Below are positions 16,429 through 25,656 of a stretch of DNA of 45,192 nucleotides, piece by piece. Source of the stretch: Lachnospiraceae bacterium (GTDB lineage: Bacteria > Bacillota > Clostridia > Lachnospirales > Lachnospiraceae); NCBI GenBank assembly GCA_016281335.1, contig JAEEIK010000060.1, forward strand, positions 1-45,192. Direction: 5' to 3'. Each line of letters begins with the position of its first letter. The first letter of the stretch is position 1. Position numbers and translations under genes: made by a program. The notes under the pieces are model-generated. The model ran no database searches. It was not told the origin of the DNA and saw only the letters and a list, made by a program, of their open reading frames with translations.

Positions 16429-17295
16429 TTACAGGTCCGGATGTTCTCCCGACCAGCCCTGTTCCGGCAGACAGGAAAGAAAAGACATATCATCTTCCGA
16501 AATACTGAATCCGAAAACATCAAGATTCTGCTTCATCCTTTCCACGGATGAAGCTTTTGGTATCACGGGTATCTCCCTCTGAATGAGATAACGCAGCAAT
16601 AACTGCGCATTGCTTACTCCGTATTTCTCAGCTATTTTGGTAACGATCTCACTTCCCAGTATCCTCGCCCTGCCGAGAGGACTCCAGGCCTGCGGGATTA
16701 TCCCTTCTTCACGAAGATAAGACAGTGTATATTCCTGCATATAGCCGACATGCAGTTCCAACTGATCGATGACCGGCCGGATACGCGCTGTTTCCAGCAG
16801 CGGCCTTATATGATGCGGCAGGAAATTGGAAAGACCGATAAAGCGTATCCTTCCTTCATCACAGAGTTCTTCCATCAGCGCCCAGCTCTCTCTTACTTTA
16901 TCGATCCACTTATCATCGGATCTGTTATCCTTGGGCCAGTGTATCAGATACATATCCAGATAGTCTGTCTTAAGCTTCTTTAATGATTCCTCAAATGAAG
17001 CAAGTGTACGTTCCCTTCCTAGATCTCCGGGCCATACCTTGCTGCAGATAAACAATTCTTCTCTGTTTAATCCGGCTTCCTCTACAGCTTCTCCTATCTC
17101 CTCTTCGTTCCGGTAAAAGCTGGCCGTATCGACATAACGATACCCTGCAACCAGGGCATCCTTTATAGTCTGTTTACCGTTCTTTTCCGTAGCAAGATAG
17201 GAACCGAAACCAACGGCAGGTATGGTGTTTCCTGCGGCCTTGCCGGCAGTCTTTCCGGCTCCCCATTCTATCTTAACTTTTGCATCATTACTCAT
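16429..17295 (-). CDS. Aldo/keto reductase
   Basis: A 288-residue NAD(P)H-dependent oxidoreductase with the (alpha/beta)8 AKR fold. The tetrad is visible: Asp in RYVDTASFY, Tyr in the same motif, Lys in CSKVWP, His in YLIHWPKD. Nucleotide-binding signatures RFIGLSNF and IPVIPKASSVERMKQNL are also present. Start chosen at ATG 17295, preceded by GGAGGG with 6-nt spacing, rather than the upstream ATG at 17316. Last gene of the carbohydrate operon, so a sugar-derived aldehyde or ketose is a plausible substrate (inference). Confidence 0.9.
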   Translation of the reverse strand: MSNDAKVKIEWGAGKTAGKAAGNTIPAVGFGSYLATEKNGKQTIKDALVAGYRYVDTASFYRNEEEIGEAVEEAGLNREELFICSKVWPGDLGRERTLASFEESLKKLKTDYLDMYLIHWPKDNRSDDKWIDKVRESWALMEELCDEGRIRFIGLSNFLPHHIRPLLETARIRPVIDQLELHVGYMQEYTLSYLREEGIIPQAWSPLGRARILGSEIVTKIAEKYGVSNAQLLLRYLIQREIPVIPKASSVERMKQNLDVFGFSISEDDMSFLSCLPEQGWSGEHPDL

Positions 17296-17346
17296 GGCTT
17301 TCCCTCCGTTATTCATACTTTGTCAGGTCTGCTCGTGATGTCTTTT

Positions 17347-18300
17347 CTATCTGTCACACAGTTCTGTGACTTCTTCCTCATCTCTGTGATAGGTATCGTT
17401 CTCCGCATTATTTTTGAAGAGCCTTCTCATTGCATAGTAATGCGCATCTTCCCTCCAGTCACCTGCAAGGGAGTTGATCCCCGTAGTCACTATTTTTGTT
17501 TTCGGATAGATACTGCGAAGCTCCGCTATGTCTTCCGAAGATACTTTTGTCTCCATGAAAACCATGCGCCTGAGCTTCGGAAAGTCTTTGACCGCATCCA
17601 CATTCTTTATCGGATTCCTGCTGAAGTTCAGGTCCTCCATATCTTTTAAGTACTGTATCGGACTTAAGTCCGTTATCGAATTGACAAAGACTTCAAGATA
17701 AGTCACCTTCGGCACGTACTTTATCATCGATATATCGTTAAGCCCTGCATTATCCACCATTATCAGCACTTTCAGTTCATGCATGTACTGCAGGAAACTA
17801 AGGTCATGCACCGGGTTGTGTCCGAGATCTATGCCTACCATATCCCTGCAATACTTAAGATAATAAGCGTCCGCATCCTTGAAGGGCTGGTCCAGTTCGC
17901 CTCCCCTGAAAGTAGAAAATGCCACTGCATCGGTACGCAGCTTTCTTCTTGAAAACTGTATCTCCCAGATCATGCGTATGCCGGGATAAGCGTCCTGCAG
18001 CTTCGCATAGTCTTCGTTCTCCATGCCGCAGTCAATAAGCGTAGCTTTTTCAAGTTTCGGCATTTTCGCAAATACCGCTTTCATATCGCATTTGCTTAAG
18101 TTTATTCCTGACAGATCTATCTCTTTAGCGTAAAGAGGTATCAGCCTGTCCCCCAGCTTCAGCGTATTACCGGGTCCCTCTTCCACTGTAACGGCAGGAG
18201 AGCTTTCCTCCGTCTCCTCAATATCCGTATCTTCTCCGGCATAGGCTTTCAAAGGAAAAAGCATTATCAGTATTGTCAGTATCAGTAATATACGTCTCAT
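17347..18300 (-). CDS. Secreted leucine-rich repeat protein
   Basis: 317 residues with a Sec signal peptide (cleavage likely after AYA, residue 21) and no membrane anchor. After an acidic linker come internalin-like LRRs such as LKVLIMVDNAGLNDISMIKYVPKVTYLEVFVNSITDLSPIQYLKDMEDLNFSRNPI in shorter units of about 22 residues (positions roughly 155-255). The C-terminus is charged and ends in CDR. Found 12 nt behind the alpha-galactosidase gene, so it may bind a glycan or protein at the surface; the role is unproven. Spacing fits the tight operon. Confidence 0.75.
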   Translation of the reverse strand: MRRILLILTILIMLFPLKAYAGEDTDIEETEESSPAVTVEEGPGNTLKLGDRLIPLYAKEIDLSGINLSKCDMKAVFAKMPKLEKATLIDCGMENEDYAKLQDAYPGIRMIWEIQFSRRKLRTDAVAFSTFRGGELDQPFKDADAYYLKYCRDMVGIDLGHNPVHDLSFLQYMHELKVLIMVDNAGLNDISMIKYVPKVTYLEVFVNSITDLSPIQYLKDMEDLNFSRNPIKNVDAVKDFPKLRRMVFMETKVSSEDIAELRSIYPKTKIVTTGINSLAGDWREDAHYYAMRRLFKNNAENDTYHRDEEEVTELCDR

Positions 18301-18312
18301 GTTATTATCTCT

Positions 18313-20523
18313 TTATCCCTCAGAAACCAGATGTATCAGCAGTCCTTTATTATCTCCCCAGAGCTGTGGTATCACCAGGCCCGCATTCATCAGCGTATCA
18401 CCCTTTAAGCACACTTCACTGATAATTTTCTCCTCTGCGTTTTCCATGTCAAAGGATAAGAGCCTGTATTTTTTATCCGGATCAAGACCGGAAAGCCTTA
18501 CGATCCTTGAATGATGATTGGGCCTGCCCACTACCTGTATAAAAGTAAGCAGCGCTTCTTTCTTATCCTTTGAAACGCACATCCATGCATCCCACAGTCT
18601 GTTCTCATGATAGGATGCTATCCTGTAGTAATCACCCTTTGCCACCAGTTCATGATACCTGTGGTACATCTTTATCTGCGCGGGTATCTGCTTCCTGTCT
18701 GCTTCCGGTATCTTCGTGATATCCAGCTCGTAACCGAAGGTTCCTGCCAGTGCTACATATCCTCTTGTCTCAAAAGGCGTATTCCTTCCCACCGTATGGT
18801 TCGGGCAGTCACTGACATGCGCGCCCATGGCTGACAGCGGATATATAAGAGCCGTGCCTTCCTGTATTGCCAGTCTCTCTATCGCATCCGTATCATCGGA
18901 ACACCATATCTGCGGACTGTAATAAAGCATGCCCGGATCAAAACGTGCACCGCCTCCTGAACAGTTCTCCAGAAGCAGATCGGGATATTTTGTTATCAGC
19001 CTCTCCTGCAGTTCATATACTGCAAGCACATATCTGTGGGAAAGTTCCCCCTGCCTGTCTGCCGGCAGTTCCAAACTCCCAAGGTCCGCAAGCTGTCTGT
19101 TCATATCCCACTTTACATACTCTATGTTTGCGGAATCAAGCACCTTAGCTACGGCATCAAAAACATAATCCCTTATTTCTTTTCTTGTGATATCAAGCAC
19201 ATACTGATTCCTGCACAGTCCGGCCTTTCTGCCCGGCACTGCTATGGCCCAATCGGGATGAGCCCTGTAGAGTTCCGAATCCGGTGATATCATCTCCGGT
19301 TCAAACCATATGCCGAACTTAAGACCTAAAGCATTCACACGCTCCGTTAGTTTCCCAAGTCCGCCTTTTAATTTTTCTTCATTAACGGTCCAGTCACCGA
19401 GAGCCCGGTTATCATCATAACGGTTTCCGAACCAGCCGTCATCCATGACCAGCATCTCTATGCCGCTCTTTGCAGCCTGCTCTGCGATCTTCACCAGCTT
19501 CTCATCATCAAAATCAAAATAAGTTGCTTCCCAGTTGTTGATAAGCACTGGCCTCGGAAGTTCACGGTACTTTCCCCTTATCAGATGATCACGGTACAGA
19601 TCATGGAAAGTTCTGCTCATTCCTCCCAGTCCTTCGGACGAATATACAAGCACAACTTCAGGCGCAACAAATTCTTCTCCGGGTGAAAGCTTCCATTCAA
19701 AATCATCTTCCCCTATACCGCTCATCACCCTCAGCCTGTCAAACTGATCGTTATAAACAGTGGCCTGAAAGTTCCCGGAATACACCAGATGCACTCCGTA
19801 TACTTCGCCTGTTTCCTGACTTATGTTCTTGGATGCTATGCCGATAAAAGGCTGATGCTGGTGGGAAGTCTCGCCCCTGTTTGAAGATACGCCGTGGAAA
19901 CCTTTTCCTATCGGATATATATCGATATGCCTCTCCCTTGCCCAAGTGCCGTTAAGCGTGATCAGCGAATACTCCCTGTTGTCCATATCGAAGGCCGCAG
20001 ACAATACCCTCTCAAGATAAATGTCTTCATTCGAAACATTCTTTATCGATACGCTGCGCATCACAGCATCATTGTCATCAAAGATGCTGTAGTTAAGTTC
20101 TGCCTCTACGCCTGCGATCTCATCGGCAAGTTTTATCTTAAGGCTTTCGGCCTTATCTCCGAAAGTAGCGGGAAGCCCGGGAAGCCTCTTCTTTTCCTTG
20201 GTTATCTCATGGGATGCATAACGCAGTTCACAGACCCTGTGTCCTCCCGCGGTCCTTATCTTCAGCGCATCTCCTCTGAAATCACCTGTTCCGTGAGTCG
20301 GATACTCCATAGGAAAACAGTCCATAAAACTTAGCTTATCCCTGGCGTTTTTATCAGGCGTATAGGGAGCTTCCTTAATCCTTAACAGCTGACTTGCATC
20401 ATCACTGATACGTTTTCCGAAATATGAATGCCCGAGATAACCGTCCGCGACAGCCATGCAATAAGATACTTTAGCAGTATCCAGTTTAAAACTCATATTT
20501 CTTTCATCATATGAGATTCCCAT
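18313..20523 (-). CDS. Alpha-galactosidase, GH36
   Basis: 736 residues, the usual size of bacterial GH36 enzymes; no signal peptide, so intracellular. It releases alpha-linked galactose from oligosaccharides such as raffinose or galactomannan fragments. The N-terminal beta-sandwich is followed by the catalytic barrel: MDDGWFG at about 360, nucleophile Asp473 in KWDMNR, the CSGGG motif at 521-525, and the acid/base in WCSDDTD at about 540-546. AGGAGG lies 5 nt before the ATG. It follows the beta-mannosidase gene by 9 nt, a combination that fits galactomannan oligosaccharide use. Confidence 0.93.
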   Translation of the reverse strand: MGISYDERNMSFKLDTAKVSYCMAVADGYLGHSYFGKRISDDASQLLRIKEAPYTPDKNARDKLSFMDCFPMEYPTHGTGDFRGDALKIRTAGGHRVCELRYASHEITKEKKRLPGLPATFGDKAESLKIKLADEIAGVEAELNYSIFDDNDAVMRSVSIKNVSNEDIYLERVLSAAFDMDNREYSLITLNGTWARERHIDIYPIGKGFHGVSSNRGETSHQHQPFIGIASKNISQETGEVYGVHLVYSGNFQATVYNDQFDRLRVMSGIGEDDFEWKLSPGEEFVAPEVVLVYSSEGLGGMSRTFHDLYRDHLIRGKYRELPRPVLINNWEATYFDFDDEKLVKIAEQAAKSGIEMLVMDDGWFGNRYDDNRALGDWTVNEEKLKGGLGKLTERVNALGLKFGIWFEPEMISPDSELYRAHPDWAIAVPGRKAGLCRNQYVLDITRKEIRDYVFDAVAKVLDSANIEYVKWDMNRQLADLGSLELPADRQGELSHRYVLAVYELQERLITKYPDLLLENCSGGGARFDPGMLYYSPQIWCSDDTDAIERLAIQEGTALIYPLSAMGAHVSDCPNHTVGRNTPFETRGYVALAGTFGYELDITKIPEADRKQIPAQIKMYHRYHELVAKGDYYRIASYHENRLWDAWMCVSKDKKEALLTFIQVVGRPNHHSRIVRLSGLDPDKKYRLLSFDMENAEEKIISEVCLKGDTLMNAGLVIPQLWGDNKGLLIHLVSEG

Positions 20524-20532
20524 AAAAACCTC

Positions 20533-23034
20533 CTAAACAAATGAATCCCTTAAGCTGAATACCTGCAGCTGTTCGGTAAAGGCCTCGGCATTTGCGATCT
20601 CCATTCCGCTTATGCTGCTTTTTTCAACTCTTATGATTACGGGTCTTCCCTTATGCAGATCAAAGGCATTATCGGAAAATCTCGCATCCGCTTCCCTAAG
20701 ATCCAGCCATACAAAAGGAACGAATACATCTGCGCTGAGCGTAATGTCAAAACTCTCTTCCGTTTCTTCCACACTGATCTCGGGTTTTGTATCCGGAAGG
20801 TTCAGCTCTTTGTATGGCACTATCACGGCGCTCTCCCTCTGTATGTATCCGTCGGGATATTCGAACTCCGCAAGCACATACACATCCCTCGGATCCCTTC
20901 CGTTTAACTGTCTGGACAGATCCCTTGTTATGCCCTTGGCTGCAAGTCCCGCAGTACTCCTTATGTCTTCGGCGAAATGCAGCAGTTCTTTTCCGTCACA
21001 GCTTACCAGCGCAGTCTTTAACCTTACCACCATATCGTCCATACCGTCATTGACTACCCAGGGAGTGAGGCGGTTACCTTCTATGCACAGACTTGCCGAC
21101 ACAGGCGCATAAAAACGTCTTGCCATATACATCAGCATCTTCCATCTTCCGAAATAGTCCATCGCGGACCAGCTCGATCCGGGCCAGTTATCATTAAGCT
21201 GCCAGAACAGCGTGCCCATGCACACTCCCCTGTTTCTTCTCATATGCTCAACCCCTGTCTTTATGGCAAGGGCCTGCATTATCTGGCTGACATACAGCAG
21301 CTGTTCGAAGTCCTTCGGATAACGGAAGTTTTCAGAGATGTAATACATCATTTTTCCGTTGCCTTTATCGCACTTCTGATGCGCCTCCATCACAGGCGAG
21401 TAGATGTTGCGGTCAGCTGCTTCGGTATAGCTCTTCACTGTCTTTAAACAGGGGAAGGACTGGAAACCGAACTCGGAAAGGAATCTGAATTTATGTTTTG
21501 TATATTCCGAAAATGCTTTGTCTCCGTGCCATACTTCCCAGTAATGCTGGTCGCCTCTGTTTTCATCATCGGGTCCGTCAAAGCAGCCTCCCGATGAAGG
21601 CGAAGACGGCCAGTAGAAAGTAAGCTCATCTTCAGCACGCACGGTGCGCGGCAGTATGTATTCAAACATCTTGATATAATCGGCTTTCAGCGCAGGAGCC
21701 TCTTTTGCAAAGCCTTCCCAGTGATCCCAGGCCGACTCGATCTCGTTATTGCCGCACCACAGTCCCAGGCAGGCATGATGTCTTAAACGCTTTACGTTAT
21801 CCCTGACTTCAGCAACTATGCTCTTTTCAAAAGAGGATGTAAGGTCATAGACATTGCAGGCAAACATCAGATCCTGCCAGACTATCAGACCGTATTCATC
21901 ACAGAAATCATAGAACTCATCAGAAGGATAATAACCGCCTCCCCAGACACGTATGCAGTTGAAGTTTGCATCTCTTGCACTTTTAAGTATCGTATCGGTG
22001 CGCTTCTTATCGATCCTTTTATAGATCGCATCTTCGGGAATATAGTTTGCTCCGAAAGCAAACATCTTTATCCCGTTTATCACAAAGCAGAACTCTTCTC
22101 CGTTTTCATCCTTTTCCCTGCTTACCGAAAGTGTGCGGAGTCCTATCCTGAACTTCTTTTCGTCATATATCTTATCCGCTTTTTTCACGGTGATCTTCAC
22201 ATTGTACAGAGGCTGCGGTCCCATCCCGTTAGGCCACCAGTATTGCGGGCTGTTGATATCAACTGTCAGTTCGTTTTCACCCTTCTTCGTTACATGAGCC
22301 CCTGCGCCGCTCATCCTGGTCATTACCGTCACATCCGGTTCGCCGCTTACGGATACCACCAGTTCCACGGGTATCACATCCGTATACTCCAGTATGGGAT
22401 CGACATAGAGTTTCACCTTTCCGTCCATATGTTCCTGAAAGATGAACACCTCACTTATCTTCACCTTGGAATAGGCTTCAATACAGATATCCCTGAAAAT
22501 GCCGATATCCGGAAGCTTAGGACCGAAATCCCAGCCGAAAGAGGAATGAGGTTTTCTCAGATAACTGCTGCCTTCTATGGAACCTGCAGCCGTATAATGA
22601 ATCTCTTTACCCGGAGTTTTTTCCATCTCGCTTATATACTTAAGCGGTGAATGAAAAAGTATCTTAAGCTCATTGGCACCCATTCTCAGCTTATCCTTTA
22701 CGGATACGCGAAATGTCCTGTGCATATTTTTCAAACGTCCTATGCGTTTTCCGTTAAGGAATATCTCGGCCACGGTATCCAGACCGCTGAATACCATCTC
22801 TACCTCATCCTCGGAGAGTATCTCTCCTCCGAGTGAAAAGTTCTTAATGAACTCATAATCCTTTTCAAGATAAGGCAGCGCCTTCTTCTCATTTTCCCTG
22901 AAAAAAGGATCTTCTATGACTCTGTTCTCAAGCAGTACAGGCAGCACCGAACAGGGTGTTTCCACATCATAAAAAGTATTTTCCTGATATTCCCTTAATT
23001 TCCAGCCGCTTCCGCATAAACTCTGTCTTATCAT
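20533..23034 (-). CDS. Beta-mannosidase, GH2
   Basis: 833 residues, typical for GH2 beta-mannosidases. Hydrolyses terminal beta-1,4-mannose from manno-oligosaccharides; no signal peptide, so cytosolic. An N-terminal sugar-binding sandwich (about 1-190), an Ig-like domain, and the barrel with NFNCIRVWGGGYY, acid/base Glu431 in LWCGNNEIE and nucleophile Glu521 in FLSEFGFQSFP are visible, as is GTLFWQLNDNWPGSSW. It starts 3 nt after the Nudix gene and is followed directly by GH36. Confidence 0.93.
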   Translation of the reverse strand: MIRQSLCGSGWKLREYQENTFYDVETPCSVLPVLLENRVIEDPFFRENEKKALPYLEKDYEFIKNFSLGGEILSEDEVEMVFSGLDTVAEIFLNGKRIGRLKNMHRTFRVSVKDKLRMGANELKILFHSPLKYISEMEKTPGKEIHYTAAGSIEGSSYLRKPHSSFGWDFGPKLPDIGIFRDICIEAYSKVKISEVFIFQEHMDGKVKLYVDPILEYTDVIPVELVVSVSGEPDVTVMTRMSGAGAHVTKKGENELTVDINSPQYWWPNGMGPQPLYNVKITVKKADKIYDEKKFRIGLRTLSVSREKDENGEEFCFVINGIKMFAFGANYIPEDAIYKRIDKKRTDTILKSARDANFNCIRVWGGGYYPSDEFYDFCDEYGLIVWQDLMFACNVYDLTSSFEKSIVAEVRDNVKRLRHHACLGLWCGNNEIESAWDHWEGFAKEAPALKADYIKMFEYILPRTVRAEDELTFYWPSSPSSGGCFDGPDDENRGDQHYWEVWHGDKAFSEYTKHKFRFLSEFGFQSFPCLKTVKSYTEAADRNIYSPVMEAHQKCDKGNGKMMYYISENFRYPKDFEQLLYVSQIMQALAIKTGVEHMRRNRGVCMGTLFWQLNDNWPGSSWSAMDYFGRWKMLMYMARRFYAPVSASLCIEGNRLTPWVVNDGMDDMVVRLKTALVSCDGKELLHFAEDIRSTAGLAAKGITRDLSRQLNGRDPRDVYVLAEFEYPDGYIQRESAVIVPYKELNLPDTKPEISVEETEESFDITLSADVFVPFVWLDLREADARFSDNAFDLHKGRPVIIRVEKSSISGMEIANAEAFTEQLQVFSLRDSFV

Positions 23035-23037
23035 TTA

Positions 23038-23670
23038 TCATTCTCCCATATCATCTAAATTCAAAAAAACAAAAGGATCTTTCGGATCTGCCTGTAAGAA
23101 CTGCATCATCAGCAGCGCCATACGGACAGATACCTTCTCCTCCTTCAGTATCCGGCGCACTTCTTTTTTGTCCGCCGTTATAAGCTCTATGCTCTCCCAT
23201 TCTTCGGGATGCATTCTGCCCTTTCCCGAAGCATAGCCGAATACAGGCACACAGCTCTCATCCGTAAAACCCTGTCCCATGTAAAAACCGTTTTCAAACA
23301 ATCCGCTGGTACCCTTCACTGTTTCCAACGTCATGCCTGTCTCTTCTTCCATCTCCCTGATGGCCGCTTCTTCGGGAGTCTCGCCTTCATCAATAAGGCC
23401 GGCAGGAAGCTCATACATAAAAGCTCCGACAGGGTAGCGATATTGTCTTATCAGTACCAGTTTCCCGGGATCATCTTTTAAAACGGCATAGATAAAGATA
23501 CCTTCCGCCTTACTGCTTCCGGTTTTGATCTTCAGTTTTTCTTCGGGGTTTCTGGACACAAAGTAATAATCGAATTCTTTTCCGGAATCCGTCAGAGCAT
23601 CCATATGAAAAAAATTCAGATATTTATTCTTGAACAGGGCCTGAATGCCCTTGTATTTCTTTTCCGCCAT
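23038..23670 (-). CDS. Nudix hydrolase, ADP-ribose pyrophosphatase-like
   Basis: 210 residues. The full Nudix box is present (G-L-I-D-E-G-E ... REMEEETGM, about residues 91-113), and RQYRYPVGAFMYELPAG upstream is typical of ADP-sugar pyrophosphatases. It would cleave ADP-ribose or another nucleotide sugar, with Mg2+ bound by the box glutamates. Start ATG 23670 overlaps nothing but lies 1 nt after the HD gene's stop; the Shine-Dalgarno is weak (GGGAAG). Its place ahead of two glycosidases suggests nucleotide-sugar housekeeping, but this is inference. Confidence 0.9.
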   Translation of the reverse strand: MAEKKYKGIQALFKNKYLNFFHMDALTDSGKEFDYYFVSRNPEEKLKIKTGSSKAEGIFIYAVLKDDPGKLVLIRQYRYPVGAFMYELPAGLIDEGETPEEAAIREMEEETGMTLETVKGTSGLFENGFYMGQGFTDESCVPVFGYASGKGRMHPEEWESIELITADKKEVRRILKEEKVSVRMALLMMQFLQADPKDPFVFLNLDDMGE

Positions 23671-23671
23671 T

Positions 23672-24811
23672 TCAACTTCCCGGGCGCTTAATGACCTTCT
23701 CTTCGCCGCTCTTTAAGCCTTCCTGGTATTTCTTGTATTCATCCGTCATCACATAACGGTTGTCCATGGTCTTGACTACATCGGCTATCTGCATCTTCTC
23801 AAATACCTTGCCGTCCGACAGGTTATAGATCATATTGTCCCTGTAGGACAGGACAAAAGGTCTTAATATGTCGTCGGGATTGTCCGTCAGCACTATTCCC
23901 TTGGTGCCGTCGGTAAATACCACCGAACAGCCCACCGGAACTATGTGTATCGCCTTTGCCAGCGCCGCCACTACCTGCTGGTTGATATGATGCACGGGAT
24001 GATGCAGATACTTATATGCTGCTATATCGGACTGGGGTTCCTCACCGTACTTCATTGCTGTCATCTGATCAAAGACAAAAGCGCATTTCAATGTCTCTAC
24101 CTGGAAGTCAGGCGCTTTGTTATCAGCCATACCGTTCATATCCCTGATATCCCGTAAAAGATATGAGATATCCTTCATTACCTCGGAATCCAGGTCACAA
24201 TTATCCCTGATCATGCGGTAGCCTTCCTCGCGTTTACGCGCGATCAGCTCCATATCCGACTCTGTCAGATCGCTGCTCTTCTTCTTAGTCACGGAATCCG
24301 GAATTTCAAGACTCCCTATATCATGAAGCAGGGCCGCCATGACGGTATAACGCTGCTGGGTCTTTGACTGGGGCGCAAGAGCCGCATATATGGCGGCAGA
24401 GAGGATAGCAGTATTCAGACAGTGCTTATATACAGTATCCTCCGGACTCCTGAGATTCTGCGTAAAGGTAAGCTTGCTGCCTCCCTTTCCGAACTGTCTC
24501 AGTACGTCGATGCATAACTGTTCAAGCTTGGCAGGCTGCCTGCCATCCCTTATATCATTCATTATCTCCTGGAGAGTAAAGACTGACATAGTCTGGAAAC
24601 GCTCGAATTCGCGGTCTTCGTCGGTCATGGGCGGCATAGGTTCAGCCGGTTCGAGCGCGTAGATGCCGATCAGCTGGAAATTCTTTATGCTAGCAATGCC
24701 CTGGGGAGTGAGCTTCGTATCACGGTCATAAAGCAATACGCCTCTCTTGTTGAAGATCGGCTTTGCCAGCCTCATGCCCACTTTCAGTTCTTCCGCAGGA
24801 ACAAATATCAT
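23672..24811 (-). CDS. HD-GYP-like protein with degenerate GYP motif
   Basis: 379 residues. The N-terminal part (VPAEELKVGMRLAKPIF...) is the beta region often preceding HD-GYP domains. His130 and the HD pair at 163-164 (LLHDIGSLEIPD) are retained, and a histidine cluster YLHHPVHH lies around 268-275. The segment where HHE...GYP should occur reads LRDIRDMNGMADNKAP, so the GYP motif and its neighbouring His residues are missing. Canonical HD-GYP proteins degrade c-di-GMP; this one may have lost that activity or use another nucleotide. First gene of the operon with Nudix, GH2, GH36, LRR and AKR. Confidence 0.8.
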   Translation of the reverse strand: MIFVPAEELKVGMRLAKPIFNKRGVLLYDRDTKLTPQGIASIKNFQLIGIYALEPAEPMPPMTDEDREFERFQTMSVFTLQEIMNDIRDGRQPAKLEQLCIDVLRQFGKGGSKLTFTQNLRSPEDTVYKHCLNTAILSAAIYAALAPQSKTQQRYTVMAALLHDIGSLEIPDSVTKKKSSDLTESDMELIARKREEGYRMIRDNCDLDSEVMKDISYLLRDIRDMNGMADNKAPDFQVETLKCAFVFDQMTAMKYGEEPQSDIAAYKYLHHPVHHINQQVVAALAKAIHIVPVGCSVVFTDGTKGIVLTDNPDDILRPFVLSYRDNMIYNLSDGKVFEKMQIADVVKTMDNRYVMTDEYKKYQEGLKSGEEKVIKRPGS

Positions 24812-24840
24812 GCCCGTACCCCCTCAAAAATATATTATAT

Positions 24841-24870
24841 ATTATACTCCAGATAATATATAAATGCCAT
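24841..24870 (-). promoter_or_regulatory. Candidate promoter of the HD-GYP/glycosidase operon
   Basis: TATAAT (24846-24841) about 30 nt before the ATG, with a weak ATGGCA 18 nt upstream. The surroundings are very AT-rich and contain several overlapping TATAAT-like boxes. The stretch 24871-25099 holds otherwise only the divergent Tad promoter and imperfect inverted repeats (ACTGTC / GACAGT near 24976 and 25009). Confidence 0.4.
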
Positions 24871-24924
24871 AGTTTTTATCATCCTGCGCATGAAACTTTG
24901 TTTAAAACTTGTTGAAAAAACCTC

Positions 24925-24953
24925 TTGCAATTTTTTCGATTCTTTGCTATCAT
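24925..24953 (+). promoter_or_regulatory. Candidate promoter of the Tad pilus locus
   Basis: TTGCAA, 17-nt spacer, TATCAT, about 145 nt ahead of the first gene. The leader contains an inverted repeat that could act as an attenuator, but no T-tract is seen. Confidence 0.45.
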
Positions 24954-25099
24954 CCATGGCAGGTCAAGGCAGAATCACTGTCGACCTTTCGTAGATTCCG
25001 TGATCGGACAGTCGATCAAAGATTCCCTTTTAGGAATACGACTTCAGTAATGTGTTTTTGTGTGTTGATACTGTTGTTTTTCATGGAGGATATGATGGT

Positions 25100-25495
25100 T
25101 TGACTTTGATAGCACTGACTGCGCTGGCAGCGGTCTTTGATCTGAAGGAAGAACGGATACCAAATGTACTGAATCTTGCAGGTATCCTTGCAGGTTTTAT
25201 CCTGCGCCTTTACAGAGCCGGTCCCGGCGGATTGCCTGCTGTCGTTACCGACACAGCGGCAATGTTTATGATTACATTTCTATTATTCTTAACGCATGCA
25301 CTGCGTGGAGGAGACGGTAAGCTCCTGTGTGCCATCAGTGCGATCCAGGGTCTGATACCCGGATGCCGTATTCTGTTCACGGCTCTGGTCCTATCAATAC
25401 CCGCAGGTCTCATTAAACGCTTTGAGACCGACAATTCCCCGACTACCATACATTTTGCTCTGCCTGTGTTTCTCTCTGTCCTTTTATGGCTGTGA
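25100..25495 (+). CDS. Prepilin peptidase, A24/TadV (CpaA) type
   Basis: A 131-residue membrane aspartic protease that removes the leader of Flp-type prepilins. The first catalytic Asp is in AVFDLKEERIPN near the N-terminus and the second in RGGDGKLL (GxGD-like motif) at about 75. Several hydrophobic segments follow. I chose a TTG start at 25100 because GGAGG lies 10 nt upstream and the resulting N-terminus matches CpaA-type enzymes; the GTG at 25052 lacks a Shine-Dalgarno. First gene of the Tad locus, which has a second prepilin peptidase at 32515. Confidence 0.75.
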   Translation: MTLIALTALAAVFDLKEERIPNVLNLAGILAGFILRLYRAGPGGLPAVVTDTAAMFMITFLLFLTHALRGGDGKLLCAISAIQGLIPGCRILFTALVLSIPAGLIKRFETDNSPTTIHFALPVFLSVLLWL

Positions 25496-25603
25496 TACAT
25501 GCAGACGCAGGGAAAGGAGGTGTGAAAAATATTCATTCCAAAACAAAATATCGCTAACGGACAATGTAAATAAGATCTAAGGCTTCTACGAAAAAGAAAA
25601 CCC

Positions 25604-25631
25604 GGGACGGAGTCTCCTATAACTCCGTCCC
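25604..25631. other. Perfect 10-bp hairpin upstream of tadZ
   Basis: GGGACGGAGT-N8-ACTCCGTCCC, 25 nt before the ATG at 25657. On the plus strand it is followed by AATATAAAG, so it is not a terminator there; on the minus strand the tail GGGTTTTCTTTTT makes a good intrinsic terminator. Earlier in this 161-nt gap, AAAGGAGGTGTG at 25513-25524 looks like a Shine-Dalgarno with only an 11-codon frame behind it. Confidence 0.6.
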
Positions 25632-25656
25632 AATATAAAGAGGAGGATCCATCAGG

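Noticed and set aside
25052..25099. GTG start at 25052 for the first prepilin peptidase
   Set aside because: No ribosome binding site at suitable distance, and the extra 16 residues do not resemble CpaA-type N-termini.
24909..25103. 64-residue plus-strand frame ending in FMEDMMV before the first Tad gene
   Set aside because: It starts at a TTG inside AT-rich promoter DNA without a Shine-Dalgarno; the TTG start at 25100 with GGAGG belongs to the prepilin peptidase.
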